This document shows, in pieces, positions 9,617 to 20,479 of a stretch of 64,000 nt of DNA. The first letter of the stretch is position 1, and each line of letters begins with the position of its first letter. The stretch comes from Bathynomus jamesi. Taxonomy: Eukaryota > Arthropoda > Malacostraca > Isopoda > Cirolanidae. The position numbers and the translations under genes are program-made. The DNA lies in NCBI GenBank assembly GCA_023014485.1, contig JAJOZX010001080.1, positions 750,001-814,000 on the forward strand, written 5' to 3'. The notes below the pieces were generated by a model, which was not told where the DNA came from, did not search any database, and was given only the letters and a program-made list of their open reading frames with translations.

Positions 9617-11516
9617 ATGGGTAAAAAACGGAAGTCTGCAGTGTTAACTCGAAGTGATAGTGCCAAAAAACTCAGTGGCCAGCCTTCCCCTTTGGATAAA
9701 ACAGAGCCTCCTACCCTCCGCCAAGTTATTCAGTACAGTTATTTCCTCCAAAACAGCCACCCGGACTTGAAAGACTATGATATTGCTAAAATGATAGCAA
9801 AGGATGTGATTGAGATCTGGCAGGCAGTGAACCCGCGGCTGCCCCTGTATGAGGAATATTATGTCGTGAAATTGGTGGATAAAGTGTGCTTCAAGAAAGC
9901 AAAAGAGATAAACAGGAAATCTCTTTCTACAGTCCAGGAGCAGAATCTGGAGGAAAAGCTGGATAAACTTTTTGACATTTCTGCTTGCACCTGTAAGCTA
10001 CCTGTTCGTCCCTGTGATGACAATGCTGTGAAGTGCAAGAAAGAAAATTGTCAAACACAGCACATAATCTGCACTTGTCCTCCCAGTAAGAAGGTAATGC
10101 TATTATTTTTTTAACTTTTAACTGGCCTAACTTAGTGCGATTAGGTGCCTTTTAAATGGAAGGAAATTCAAAGCTTGTAATTGAAAAATATCCGCATTTT
10201 CCTCCTGTAATCTTCCTTCTCCCCCCCCCTGGTAATAGAAATTAATAATCAATTTTTTTTCAGGATTTTATCTCTTATTTTAGATCCACTATTTAATATA
10301 CTTTAATATTTCAGGTTCCATAGAGGAGAGGGAATACTTGAGAGATCAGAGGGCCAAAATAGGACCCAAGGGCTCTTTCCAGCTGGGATCTGTGGATAAA
10401 GCTGCTGTGAAGAGAGATCAGAGGGCTGCAGCTGAAGCAGAAAGATTACAGAGCCAGATTCAACAGCAGCAGGAAGTGGATTTGGCCACTTTTGCCTCCA
10501 CACCTTCACAAGATATTTCTTTTGAATCCAGCTTAGGAGAATTAGGAGGTAATATATTTTTTTCTTATATCTTATCCCATTTTTACCCAAATTCATCCCT
10601 ACTTTTTGTCCATATTTCCCCCATTTTCGCTTTAGTAATTTATTCTTTTTTTCGCCCATTTTTGCCGACTTTTTACCTGAATTTTTACCCATTTTCCCCC
10701 CTATTTTCCCACTTTTCCCCCCATTTTCGCTTTAGTAATTTATTTTTTATTTTCATTTCAGCCATCTGGTGGTGAAGCTGAAGAGTTCAAGCCAAGGAGG
10801 CACCCAAGTGTAGGTTACAGCTTTTTGAAAATCCCCAGATATGCCATGGAACTGATCAGGGGGTGATGTTTCTTCCAATCTTGGGGCAAGTCTTGCTAAT
10901 GCCTTCCTCCTGGACTTACAAGCTATGGACCTGCTTAAGCCTGGCCTTGATGTGAAACAGGTAATAGTTGATAAATCGAAAATGGACAGGGAAAAAGCTA
11001 GAATGAAAGTGAAAGTGATGAAAAGCACAATGAGGGTCTGGAAAAGTTAGTCTGTATTGGGGTTGATGGGAAAGTTGACAAGGACACTTTGCTGTACAGA
11101 GAAGTTAAGGATGAAAATGCGGAGACTAAGCCGAAGAAAGGAAAGGGACAAGAGCACCATTTGACTTTCACAAAGGAGCCGGGAACTGAAAGTGGAACAT
11201 ATCTTACTCACAGTGTCATCCCAATTAAAGGTGCGACTGGAGTTCTTCTTGGTGAAGAAGTTGCTAGTGTCTTGGAGGAGTTTAACAGTGTTCACCTTCA
11301 TACCCTGAAAGCTGTCCCTCTTGACAACACAAATACAAACACTGGCTGGGAGGGAGGCCTTGTAACAGCTCTGGAAAATAAAATTGAGCGGAAATTGCAC
11401 ACCATTGGCTGTTCACTCCATCAGAATGAACTTCCTTTCAGAGCTGTTTTCAAGCATCTTGATGGCAGTACCAAAAGTCCCACTGCTTTCACTGGTCCGC
11501 TGGGAAAACTGTGAAA
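9617..11516 (+). pseudogene. Type-2 unclassified transposase-like gene (hAT-like pattern), intron-containing, truncated
   Basis: Exon 1 (9617-10093) starts MGKKRKSAVLTRSDSAKK. It encodes a helical domain and a Cys/His cluster (ACTCKLPVRPC...CKKENC...HIICTCP). It ends at AAG/GTAATG. Exon 2 (about 10315-10550) has EYLRDQRAKIGPKGSFQLGS. Exon 3 starts after TTCATTTCAG at 10762 and runs through IGVDGKVDKDTLLYREVK, VPLDNTNTNTGWEGG (about 11320) and CSLHQNELPFRAVFKHLDG to a stop at 11514. The order D ... DN..N..G ... C..H.NEL resembles the first two catalytic aspartates and the C/DDxH motif of hAT transposases; that is my inference. At least two frame breaks (near 10317 and 10865) and the absent C-terminal half make it non-functional. 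The missing C-terminal half is represented by the other copy at 39035-40792. Confidence 0.7.
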
Positions 11517-11689
11517 TTGACTACCAAGATCGGTAGATACACACCAAAAAATGTTTATATCTCGAAAACGAAGCATTTGCGACGGAAACGCTATAGAAGG
11601 AAAGTGTCTTAGAATTAAAAAATCTACTTAATGAACATATAATAATTGCTGGACGTTAGACGGGTGTAATACTATAATAATACCCTGAT

Positions 11690-11995
11690 GTCTAATGAAG
11701 ATGCAATCTCTTTTATTGTTAATCTTCTGTCACCGAAAATCATGGCTCTGGCTTCTTCCTGCTTGTCACCACTGGTTGATGTTAATGGTCATCCTGAGCA
11801 CTGAACATCTGTCACACATGTCTGACCTTCCTTGAACATTTGAATCCACTCGTACACACTTCGCCATGGTAACCATTATTTCCATACTGAGCACATAAAC
11901 GAGTGAATTTCAACTCCTTTCACACCTTCTGCCCACAAAAAATGAACCACGGATGTCTGTTCTTCCAGAGTACAAACTAAAAGCAGCGCAGCCAT
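11690..11995 (-). pseudogene. N-terminal HTH_48-type fragment of a mariner transposase
   Basis: On the minus strand from an ATG at 11993-11995, the frame gives VVHFLWAEGVKGVEIH, WRSVYEWIQMFKEGQTCVTD, a GRP-type linker and DKQEEARAMIFGDRRLTIKE with IASSLDI. This is the paired helix-turn-helix N-terminus of mariner/SETMAR-like transposases. Two in-frame stops interrupt it (after SVWK and after QCSG), and the catalytic domain is missing. It lies just beyond the truncated end of the type-2 gene, so it may have inserted there. Confidence 0.8.
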
Positions 11996-12316
11996 GCTGG
12001 CTACTTGTACCATATGTGACAGCTACGAGTAGCCTAAATAAGCCTATACTGTTGCTAGCCTAAATAAGCCTATATATATATATCTCAGTTTGGCTTGTTA
12101 TTACGAGTATATATTATATATACTATATTATCACTAAAATAAAAAGTGTGGATACTTATTGACGTACCCTCGTATATTTTATTTATTTTATACATCACTA
12201 TTTACAGTGTGGCACTGGCCTACATAGTCACTGCTCCAGACATTATTTATTATTTCACTTTCTTCAGATATGTTCATACACATGATCCGTCAATTCCCTG
12301 GTCAGTATTTTGTATA
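11996..12316. other. No gene seen
   Basis: This is AT-rich DNA with short TA runs at 12070-12130. It leads to the TA duplication of the next Tc1 element at 12315-12316. Confidence 0.5.
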
Positions 12317-13517
12317 CTGGTCAAAAAAAGAAACGCAATTAGCTTGCATATGGTGTAAAATTTAAGTTGTTAGTGGTATTATCACAGTTTCAAGATTATG
12401 GTTAAATGTTTGTTCAAATCTTTTAAAGCCACTTAGTGCATGTTTTTAAACCTGACTAATCCCGGCTAAGACGCCATTTTGTTACAAACAATAAACAGAG
12501 ATTAAATTGAATGTATTCTTTATGAAGGCATGCATTTTTTCTTTGACTTCACAGAATACACACTGTCCGTTGAGAAAACCAAACTTTTTCCCGCGATTGA
12601 GGCATGCCACGACTCTCAGAGGTCAACAGAGGTCGTGCCTTGGGCATGTTGGATGCAGGCATGTCTGCTGTCCAAGTTGCACAACGAATGCATGTGCATC
12701 CCAGCACAATCTCTAGGCTTGTTAGACGGTACAATGCCACAGGAAGTGTTCAGGACCTGCCAAGACGTGGGCGACCTCGTGTGACGACCCAACGCCAGGA
12801 TCGCCACATTGTACTGCAGCACCTGCGTCATCGGCAGCGGAATGCTCGTCAGACAGCCAGAGAGACACCTGGTATCCACAACAACAGAATTAGTGACCAG
12901 ACCGTCAGAAACCGACTCCGTAATGCAGGATTCCGATCCCGCAGGCCCTGCAGAGGTCCTTTTCTCACTGATGCAAGAAGGCAACGACGCCTGCAATGGG
13001 CCTATCAGCACCGTGACCTATCGTGGGCCTATCAGCTCTGACTGCCCAGCGCTACAGGGATGAGATTCTTCACCCACATGTTCTTCCATTCATGAGGCAA
13101 CATCCAGAATTGGTGCTCCTGCAACAGGACAATGCCAGACCTCATGCAGCCAGGATAGTGCAGGCGTACCTGCAGGGACAACAGGTGCAGACCTTACCAT
13201 GGCCAGCCTTCAGCCCAGACATGTCACCGATAGAGCACGCATGGGATGAACTTGAACGGCGAGTTCGCAGACGTCAGCATCAGCCGCAGAACATCAGGGA
13301 ACTGACCAATGCAATTATTGAAGAGTGGAGGGCCATCCCTGTTGCTTTCCTGCAGAGACTGTTGAGGTCGATGAGGGCCAGACTCCAAGCCTGCATTGTG
13401 GCTAGGGGTGGCCATACGCGTTATTGACTGTTTGTTATGTTAAAGAATCATTTACTATATACTGAGTCCTCATGTTTATTAATAAATCTCAAAAATTGCG
13501 TTTCTTTTTTTGACCAG
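12317..13517 (+). mobile_element. Tc1-like transposon (DD34E type), internally deleted
   Basis: Left end CTGGTCAAAAAAAGAAACG (12317) and right end ...CGTTTCTTTTTTTGACCAG (ending 13517) form inverted repeats of about 25 bp, with TA on both sides (12315-12316, 13518-13519). Length is 1201 bp. Both ends look intact, so it could still be mobilised by a related transposase. Confidence 0.92.
12604..13427 (+). pseudogene. Tc1-like transposase lacking the first catalytic aspartate
   Basis: The N-terminal frame from 12604 (MPRLSEVNRGRALGMLDAGM) contains a paired helix-turn-helix: VQVAQRMHVHPSTISRLVRR, the GRPR linker, and RISDQTVRNRLRNAGFRSRR. It ends at 13041. A second frame (13023-13427) carries LLQQDNARPHAARIV (second Asp) and WPAFSPDMSPIEHAWDELER (third residue Glu), 34 residues apart, which defines the DD34E class. 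The stretch with the first Asp (normally ...FSDES.F...) is deleted at about 13010-13035, with a frame change. The start is chosen because it matches the family N-terminus and lies about 290 bp inside the TIR. Confidence 0.9.
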
Positions 13518-13611
13518 TATATATGATTGGAAGACAATCCAATTGGCATGTATTTGTTGGACAAGTACATAATGTAATGATGGGGTTTTTACTTCCTTTG
13601 AAATATCTACA

Positions 13612-13790
13612 GTCACGTGATGGAGAGGGACCTATGGCTTTACATGGGATCCAAACCACAAGTCACTACATAGTCTAGATGCAGCAGATGGTCTCCCATC
13701 CAGCTACTAAATCAATGTCGCTTAACTTTGCTGATCAACAGGAAGCAGTGTTGTAACATTGGATATAATGCAGCCCAGGATGTCATTGTG
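13612..13790 (-). mobile_element. 5S-headed SINE, minus orientation
   Basis: The minus strand contains AGTAGCTGGATGGGAGACC (C-box region) preceded by GATCAGCAAAGTTAAGCGAC (A-box region), followed by the body 'gtttggatcccatgtaaagc' and 'ggtccctctcc'. It is the same family and order as the copy at 2358-2563, but more diverged. Confidence 0.8.
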
Positions 13791-13799
13791 AGAAAGGTA

Positions 13800-14990
13800 A
13801 TACCTTACCAAAGGTCTTGCAGGGAATCAGATGAAAAAAATGAAAGGCACTAAATTTTCACTAAACAATGTTTACAAAAATATTTCTTTACAGAATCTTC
13901 CACCCAACATACACTAAAAAAAGTGTTCAGTGGGAAGAACATTCTGAAAGTGAGCATTTGGTAAATGGGCTGCACCCTAAACAGAAAGATTCACGTTCAC
14001 CTAGGACAAGCAGAGCCTGCCTTAGACTTTCCAGGGACCCTCATACTAAAACTCAAAAGAGACCATTATCAACAAATATAAATTTAATCCAAAAAATACA
14101 AAGTTATACACACCTACAAGTACACTACCACTATCATATAATTATAGAAGCATTTTCAGTACAAGTAATGTAATTACAGTAATGGCAGCAGTAAACAACT
14201 GAATGAACTTACAAGCATTATATTATATTCTCTTGATAATCAACAAATTATTATTTCTTTAGTCATAAATTTAGTGTGGGGCCCAAAGCAGCTGCATCAG
14301 CCAAAGGCTGGCACTGGGGCCAAGCCAATACTCGAAGAACAACTATATAACAGCAAGTCAAGGCAATGCTTATTATAATTATTTATATGGAATTATGAAA
14401 TGTACAGCCTAATCCTGGCCTAAGTATTTCCTACAACCATAATGTGTAACTACTCAGATTTTGGTGATAATTTCTTCCCTTTGGTCATCCATTCAGGAGA
14501 CATTCCACCCTAATATTTCTTGTTCCCTTATTTAATTAAGTATTCTGTTAGTTGTTCTTTTAGTGATGTTAATTTCTTAAGCCAGAATTTTTGTTTTTTC
14601 TGGCCTAGTACTATACTTTATTTTCCTATTAATCTCTGGTGTCATTATTTCTTGCATTTCCATTTGTTTGATATCCTCACTTCCTCCCCTCACTATTCTC
14701 AATTTGCATCTTTATTGTTTCAGACCTTACTCTCATGAATACTCTCCCAGAACTGCTTCACTAATTCTTTTTGAAGGGGTATTGTAACTTCAGTTCATCC
14801 TTTCTAAACTCCCTGTACAGTTTTGAGAGGTCCTCTGCAAATGTCTTCTCTTTCCTTTTCTCATCATTTATTCTGAAATGTGTCTGATCTTTTAAATTTT
14901 GATGACAACTAAACCTTTTTCCTCAATATACTTTGTGTTATTTGCCTTAGTTTCTATTTTTTCTCTCTACTATTCCTTTCTGCCTGTGGT
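13800..14990. other. No gene seen
   Basis: Only short unsupported reading frames are present. From about 14450 the plus strand becomes T/C-rich, like the non-coding strand of the LINE that follows, so part may be its 3' untranslated region or older copies of it. Confidence 0.4.
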
Positions 14991-14999
14991 GATCTAGTT

Positions 15000-15110
15000 T
15001 CATCATGGATGAAACTTTCAAGAGCATTTGAAGCTCATTTACTGTGCTGCAGTGTAGAACACAACCCATATTTTAAATGCTTTTTCTCAATTGCTTTATA
15101 TTCTTTTATG
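15000..15110 (-). pseudogene. Remnant of a C2H2 zinc-finger exon
   Basis: Minus-strand text 'gagaaaaagcatttaaaata...tgtgttct.cactgcagcacag' follows the zinc-finger linker-and-finger repeat of the array at 35852-37558 (there gagaaaaaccttttaaatgt then ttcttacactgcagcacag). It is degraded, with a stop. Together with the remnant at 20110-20172 it shows zinc-finger sequence on both sides of the LINE copy. Confidence 0.5.
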
Positions 15111-15974
15111 ATTGAGTTTAATTACACAAAATTTTGCCAAGAGTTGGACAAGTGCTATTAGACTCAAATTTACTCCCAAAGGCACATTTCAAGGTGATTA
15201 AAGTTTCTCGGATTATATCTGTACTTCCAGTGTGGATGGTCTACCCAGTATCTGGTCCAAATACTGTGATAAATTCTATTTTACTACACCTGTTGCTGGT
15301 GTTACATTTATTATGTTATGTTCCTCTTCTCTCTCTGTTTTTGCCAGTCACTTGGCACACTTACAAAAGTTATATTTGCTTTTCTTTCCTTTATACTTTG
15401 ATAATGTCAGACTTCACTGCCCCATTTTCAATCAGTCCTCCTTCTGCGATCACTCTGTCATGAAATATGATGAGTGTCATTTCCTGTAGTTGGTTGGGGC
15501 TCATGCTTTCAGGATTGTTCATTAGCTGCTATGCCACTATTTTTGCAAATCTTCCAGTTTAGTAAACTACATATTCTGTTGTTTCTCTCTGTATAGTGGT
15601 CATCTGTCACAAGGGTTTGGCACCCTCATATTAAGTAGCTGAAAATTTGTTTGTTGGTAGAAGAAACAACACTTGTCATTGTTGGAGACCCCTATTATCA
15701 TCATCCATCAAATTTCAATTCCTCTTTTTAGGCATTCCAGTGACTTATCTTTGTATATGTACTCATCTTTGTCCATGCAATGCTCATTGATACAAGTTAA
15801 TCCTGAGCGCTCTTTTCAAGATGGTTACTGTTCCCCTTAATGCCTCAATTACTACCTCAACATTTGCTATTGATGTTTTAATATCCTCCAGATAGTTCTT
15901 TAAGTTTTTTATTATTCCTACAGCTTCATTTCTGACAGGTATTATATCTAATGCATGGGGACTCCAGTCGTTCT

Positions 15975-17548
15975 TCATACAGGCTCTCTCTCTCAAATAA
16001 GTTAGGGAAAGTTCCAACAAACTGGAAGTTAGCAAATGTAACACCAATCTTTAAAAAGGGTGATAGGGAAAATCCTTGTAATTACTGCCCAATCAGTTTA
16101 ACATCAGTTGTCAGCAAACTGTTGGAATCCATCATTACAAAACGTATTGTGTATCACCTTGAATCTAACAATCTAATTTTTTATTCTCAACATGGATTTA
16201 GGTGACATAGATCCTGTCTGACAAACCTGTTAGATTTTTTCCATAATATGGATACACTATTAGATGCAAGTAGGGCAATAGATATAGTGTATCTCGACTT
16301 TCAGAAAGTCTTTGGCAAAGTCCCTCACATGAGATTGATGGCTAAAGTCAAAGGACTAGGAATCACCGGGCTCATCTCCAACTGGATTGAGGATTGGTTA
16401 AAAGATGGAAAGCAGAGTGGTAATAAATGGAGTGGCTTTGGATTGGAGTGGGCACCCATCACCAGTGGTGTCCCACAGGGTTCCGTTCTGGGTCGTTTAC
16501 TTTTTATCATCTATGTATATTAATGATATAGATGTCGGGCTTCGAAGTACAATCTCCAAATTTGCAGATGATACAAAATTAGGTAGTGGTGTAGGTACTG
16601 AGGAGGGTGTGAGAATGCTTCAGAATGATCTTGACAGGTTGGGCAAATGCCATTCAACTTGGACAAATGTAAGGTAATGCACATAGGTTATAAAAACCTG
16701 AAGACCGATACTCTCTCTTGAGAATGAACTTGACTGAGACTGATCAAGAGAAAGACTTAGGAGTCTATATCAGCAACAATCTGAAACCGTCGAAGCACTG
16801 TGCAGAAGTCGAAAAGAGGGCCTTAAAAATATTATGTTATATTAAAAGTTCAAGTTTCGGAACAAGGAGACTGTAATGTGTCTTTATAATTCACTAGTGA
16901 GACCTCAACTGGAATACTGTGCGCAGTTTTCGTCTCCATTCCTCAGGAAGGACACAGAAAGGTTAGAAAGAGTACAAGCAAGGGCTACAAAATTGATCCC
17001 TTCAATGAGAATGCAAAGCTACCAATGGAGATTGGAGCGCCTAAATCTGTTTACCTTAGAGATGAGGAGGTTGCAGGGTCAGCTTATTCAAGTCTTCAAG
17101 ATGCTCAATGGAATAGACAGGGTAGATTACAGAAACTTAGGAGCTATTGAAGAATAGGGACCCCAGCCTTCTTTAGTTGGGCTTTTAATGCAAACTAACA
17201 AAAATATCACAACCTAACCAATCATTAGGTTAACTGTACGCCCCTGATGATTGGTTAGGTTAGGTCATGATATTTTCGTTAGTTAGCCTTATAAAGCTAA
17301 CTAAAGAAGGCTAGGGTCCCTATTCTTCAATAGCTCTGAAACTTATTCTCACTTAATGCCAATCCGACAAGAAATAATGGGTTTAAACTGGAACTAAAAG
17401 ACATTTAGGACCTCTGTCTGCAGCAATTTCTTTTCCTATAAAATAGTTAATATCTGCAACCAATTTCCCTCAGAGGTTGTTTCCAGCGAAAGTGTAAATG
17501 TGTTTAAAAATAGGCTAGACAAAGTACTGAATACTCTCATAGTTTAAG
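15975..17548 (+). pseudogene. CR1/jockey-like LINE fragment inserted in LINE copy B
   Basis: Plus-strand frames give KVPTNWKLANVTPIFKKGDR, NYCPISLTSVVSKLLESIIT, YLDFQKVFGKVPH (motif A region), SGVPQGSVLG, KFADDTKLG (about 16557-16580), the downstream region SLVRPQLEYCAQ and MQSYQWRLERLNLFTLEMRR, and a C-terminus resembling SVNVFKNRLDKVL at about 17500-17540. At least four frame changes and an in-frame stop at the FR/HR junction are present. The endonuclease half is missing. It splits the minus-strand LINE between its 'NEDITI' and 'IIPV' blocks. Confidence 0.85.
17140..17337. mobile_element. 198-bp foldback MITE with 8-bp target duplication
   Basis: GGAGCTATTGAAGAATAGGG at the left is the inverse of the right end (CCCTATTCTTCAATAGCTCT), and the arms remain complementary for about 75 bp. 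Both sides carry GAAACTTA (17132-17139 and 17338-17345). It interrupts the CR1 LINE between its 'DRVDYRNL' block and the next block. The superfamily is uncertain; 8 bp suggests hAT or a related group. Confidence 0.85.
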
Positions 17549-17900
17549 AGTAAAACATAACATAACTGCAGGAGTTTGCATGCACAGTGACTTTGTGAGC
17601 ATGCTAATTATAGAGCTTTTTATATATGCTCCACTTTCCTGTAAAATTTCTTTGTTTACTTTCCCAGGGTCAAGGGATTTTCTTCAACCTTTTTCCGTAC
17701 CTGCCTCTGGCAGGGAGGGTGCGGAGGGAACACTTGCATCTATTCCCAAAAGTGTTTTTTTCCCTCCTTATTACTATGTCTGGTTTTATTGCTCTGTTTT
17801 CTGTGTTCCTGTGGGTATGATGTATCAGGGAAAATGGTAATGTCTTCATTTCCAATGACTGGTTGTGGGTTATGATCCAGCCTTTTCCCTATTGGTGACT
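17549..17900 (-). pseudogene. LINE copy B: endonuclease-side segment
   Basis: Minus strand 17900-17600 reads RLDHNPQPVIGNEDITI, then KTRHSNKEGKKHFWE and IDASVPSAPSLPEAG. In related LINEs this region is 'P..V.EN....I.WD..I.TDR.I..NRPDI...' followed by '..IDISVP', the restriction-like endonuclease core. The PD-D-K residues are largely mutated here. It continues LINE copy B across the inserted CR1 element. Confidence 0.6.
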
Positions 17901-18539
17901 GGCAACTGGTGCTTTTTGCATACGCACCAATGGATGAGCCTACATATCTTATGTCTGTATAAAATCCATCTTCTACAAGTATTTGTACACCAACACTAGC
18001 TGTTCCATACACACTACTTCCTGTCAGCAGAACTGGCATTTATCATTAAGTGAAATGCCAGCCATCTTTTTAAATCCATTTGTGTATAGTGCTTGCTCTT
18101 AAGCATCCATCACAATTTACTCTCCATCAGAACATAAGTTGCCTTAATATAACCATTCAAGAAATCTCTCCTTATCAATGTAATCTTTTTCTATTTCTGC
18201 TGCAAATTTGCCTGCTCTGTCACTGCCTCAACTGCTCCACTTTTTCATTTTGTTGATCTCCAGTACACTCTTTCCAACTCTCTTGTGATATTATAGGTGA
18301 TTGTCTTTTTGGTATTTATGTCACTTCATGAATGTAAGTTGGTGAAAAGCGTTTTGCTAGTTGGGTGACTGAGGGTTTTGGCTATGATTCTCGTCATGAT
18401 GTTTGTGTACAAGGTTCCTCCATCCGTCTATTGTCACAATCTTCCACACAGCTATCTCCTTACTTTCAGCATGCAGCTTTAAGTCATCCATAAATAACAA
18501 ATGGTTTATGGTCATGGTTGGATCTGTCTTCCCTCTGAC

Positions 18540-19312
18540 CAGAGCTGGGCAATAAATACATTGAATGTATTTAAATACTAAATACTAAATACATGGGAGA
18601 AATGTATTTAAATACTAAATACATTTCACGAATGTATTTAGATACTAAATACAAAATATATCAATTGTATTTAAATACATTTTAAATACATACAAATTTT
18701 AACATATGCATTCACTAATTCATGAGTAACAACAATATAAAATGCTTGATAAAGGATAAAGAAATAGTACAATCTAATTTCCGATTATATATTTCCCTTT
18801 TTAGAACAAAACAAAAGAACTTAGAACTTACGATGTTCAACCAGTGACATATTATACTCATTATATCATTGCAAAATGAGTAACAATTAATGAGTAGATG
18901 AGACATAAACGTAAACATAAGACGTAAACATAAACATAAGGCACCTTACGAATTCTCTTTTATTTCACGGTTGCTGCGGATCAAAACCAATCTTTCAAAA
19001 GTTTTGTCTGAAGGAGAGTTTCTTTTGCTTGTTGAAGCCATGACACGCACACGATAAAGAAATCAACCGCTTTCGACTAAGAGTGGCACACAACTGATTG
19101 AACTGACACGTTGAAACATGAACCATGCTGTACTACACTGTCGACGCGTCGTACTGTGCTAGTACAGAACGTGTATTAAACCAGTAAAAGTATTTACATT
19201 TTTATATTTTGAGTATTTAAATACTCATTAAAGTATTTAAATACATAAAAAACAATGTATTTATAAATACAGTTCTAAATACACAAATGTATTTAAATAC
19301 TGCCCAGCTCTG
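18540..19312. mobile_element. hAT-type MITE rich in GTATTTAAATAC
   Basis: Ends CAGAGCTGGGCA (18540) and TGCCCAGCTCTG (ending 19312) are perfect inverted repeats. Identical 8-bp flanks CCTCTGAC lie at 18532-18539 and 19313-19320. Sub-terminal DNA on both sides is built from imperfect repeats of 'gtatttaaatact', probably transposase binding sites. There is no gene inside. It sits in the reverse transcriptase of LINE copy B. Confidence 0.93.
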
Positions 19313-20109
19313 CCTCTGACAGGTTGCAGCCGCTATTGCCTTTCAGAAGTTTAAGGGGTTCAGGGTGAGGCAATAAAATGGAGGTAACAAACTATTACCC
19401 TGGAAAATACTCTTTGGATATGGACATCCCCTAATTTGATTTTGCTATGTTCATGGGTTAGGGTTATATTCATTCTCCAATGCTCCATTCTTCTGCTTAG
19501 AAAATGTATTGGCTTATTGTCTGTATTGTACAGCTTCATGCATTCTAAAATCTATGAATGGAGCATGCTGTCAAAAGCATTCTGATTTCTCCATCTTTTC
19601 TTACAATCTTCAATTATAGTTTGGTTGATTAGAGGCTTATCTTTCAATAATTTATATGTAGTAGGTAAACAGATAGGCCTATACTTTTGGGGGAGGTGAA
19701 TTTCTTCTGGGGGCATCTTCCTCACCATTACTAAAGTAATGTAGTATAGTCTGTTTAATCCAAAAGTTTGGGAGCTGGTCTGTTCCTCAACTTTTGAAGT
19801 TGATAAAGCTTGCCCATTTTGATCTCTAAGGGTTTTGCATTATGGTGATGTTTTCTATTTGTTGTATCTCTATTGACCTGTCTCACTTCCTCTATCAAAT
19901 CAGTTTCATTCTTGTGTTGCACTACCTTGGAAAAGTTACCTCCAGTAGTTATCCAGGGCATTTTGGTCTGGCAGTTGCTTTACTTTTATCGTGTCTCATA
20001 TTAGATTTTTATAAAGAGCACTTGGGTTCTTTGCACATAAATGATTTTGTTTTTAGCTTTTTACCTCAGCTCTCTCCTTTATTTGTTGAGCTAATACTTT
20101 AATTTAATT

Positions 20110-20172
20110 TATGAACTCTTAAATGCTCTGAAAGATGACATTTCCATGCTGTGGTGTAAGAACATTTAAAAG
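20110..20172 (-). pseudogene. Zinc-finger remnant split by a palindrome
   Basis: On the minus strand, cttacaccacagcatggaaatgtcatctttcagagcatttaagagt corresponds to finger text YTTA.K.HL..HLR of the array at 35852-37558. The other half (aacatttaaaaggtttctctc; the 'EKPFK' end) is at 20439-20470, beyond the inserted palindrome. Confidence 0.6.
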
Positions 20173-20394
20173 AATAAAAACCCACTCTAATAGACAGAGT
20201 TTATTTCCACGACAGTTTCGACGCCCACTGGCATCCTCCTCGGGTGGATACAGAAACACAAATGAAACAAAACAAGAGGGAAAAAACAGTTGTTTTGTTT
20301 CATTTGTGTTTCTGTATCCACCCGAGGAGGATGCCAGTGGGCGTCGAAACTGTCGTGGAAATAAACTCTGTCTATTAGAGTGGGTTTTTATTCT
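20171..20394. repeat. Near-perfect 103-bp inverted repeat with 12-bp target duplication
   Basis: Arms 20171-20273 and 20292-20394 are complementary at essentially every base, with an 18-bp spacer. A tail of about 45 bp ending in a T-run follows. The direct repeat AACATTTAAAAG at 20161-20172 and 20439-20450 looks like a 12-bp target duplication in a zinc-finger remnant. This length fits retroposition better than a cut-and-paste transposon. Confidence 0.85.
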
Positions 20395-20479
20395 CATATT
20401 TTGACCTTCACGTAAAAAAAGTGAAGTTTTTTTTTTGCAACATTTAAAAGGTTTCTCTCTTTTCTGGCTTATATTTTCT

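Larger units (their letters stand above)
15790..20105 (-). pseudogene. LINE copy B with restriction-like endonuclease-type C-terminus, minus strand, thrice interrupted
   Basis: Minus-strand order: an N-terminal block with AKNPSALYKNLI and DTIKVKQLPDQNALDNYWR (about 20060-19950); a reverse transcriptase with RPICLPTTYKLL, NAFDSMLHS, EHSKIKLGDVHIQR and INHLLFMDDLKLHA (catalytic DD at about 18490); a HNPQPVIGNEDITI block (about 17880); and a C-terminus IIPVRNEAVGIIKNLKNYLE (about 15950). A GALG/GAVG-type C-terminal tail after a 'PD' endonuclease block is typical of site-selective LINEs such as the R4/Dong/NeSL group. It is broken by a hAT MITE (18540-19312), by a CR1 LINE (about 15975-17548, itself carrying a MITE) and by many stops. 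Confidence 0.7.

Noticed and set aside
13868..15490. Short frames of 70-110 codons
   Set aside because: Low-complexity or T-rich composition, no motif, no start context; most fall on the non-coding strand of LINE sequence.
20292..20394. Hammerhead ribozyme suggested by GTCGAAACTGTC
   Set aside because: The essential CUGAUGA core is absent on both strands; only the GAAA side resembles the motif.
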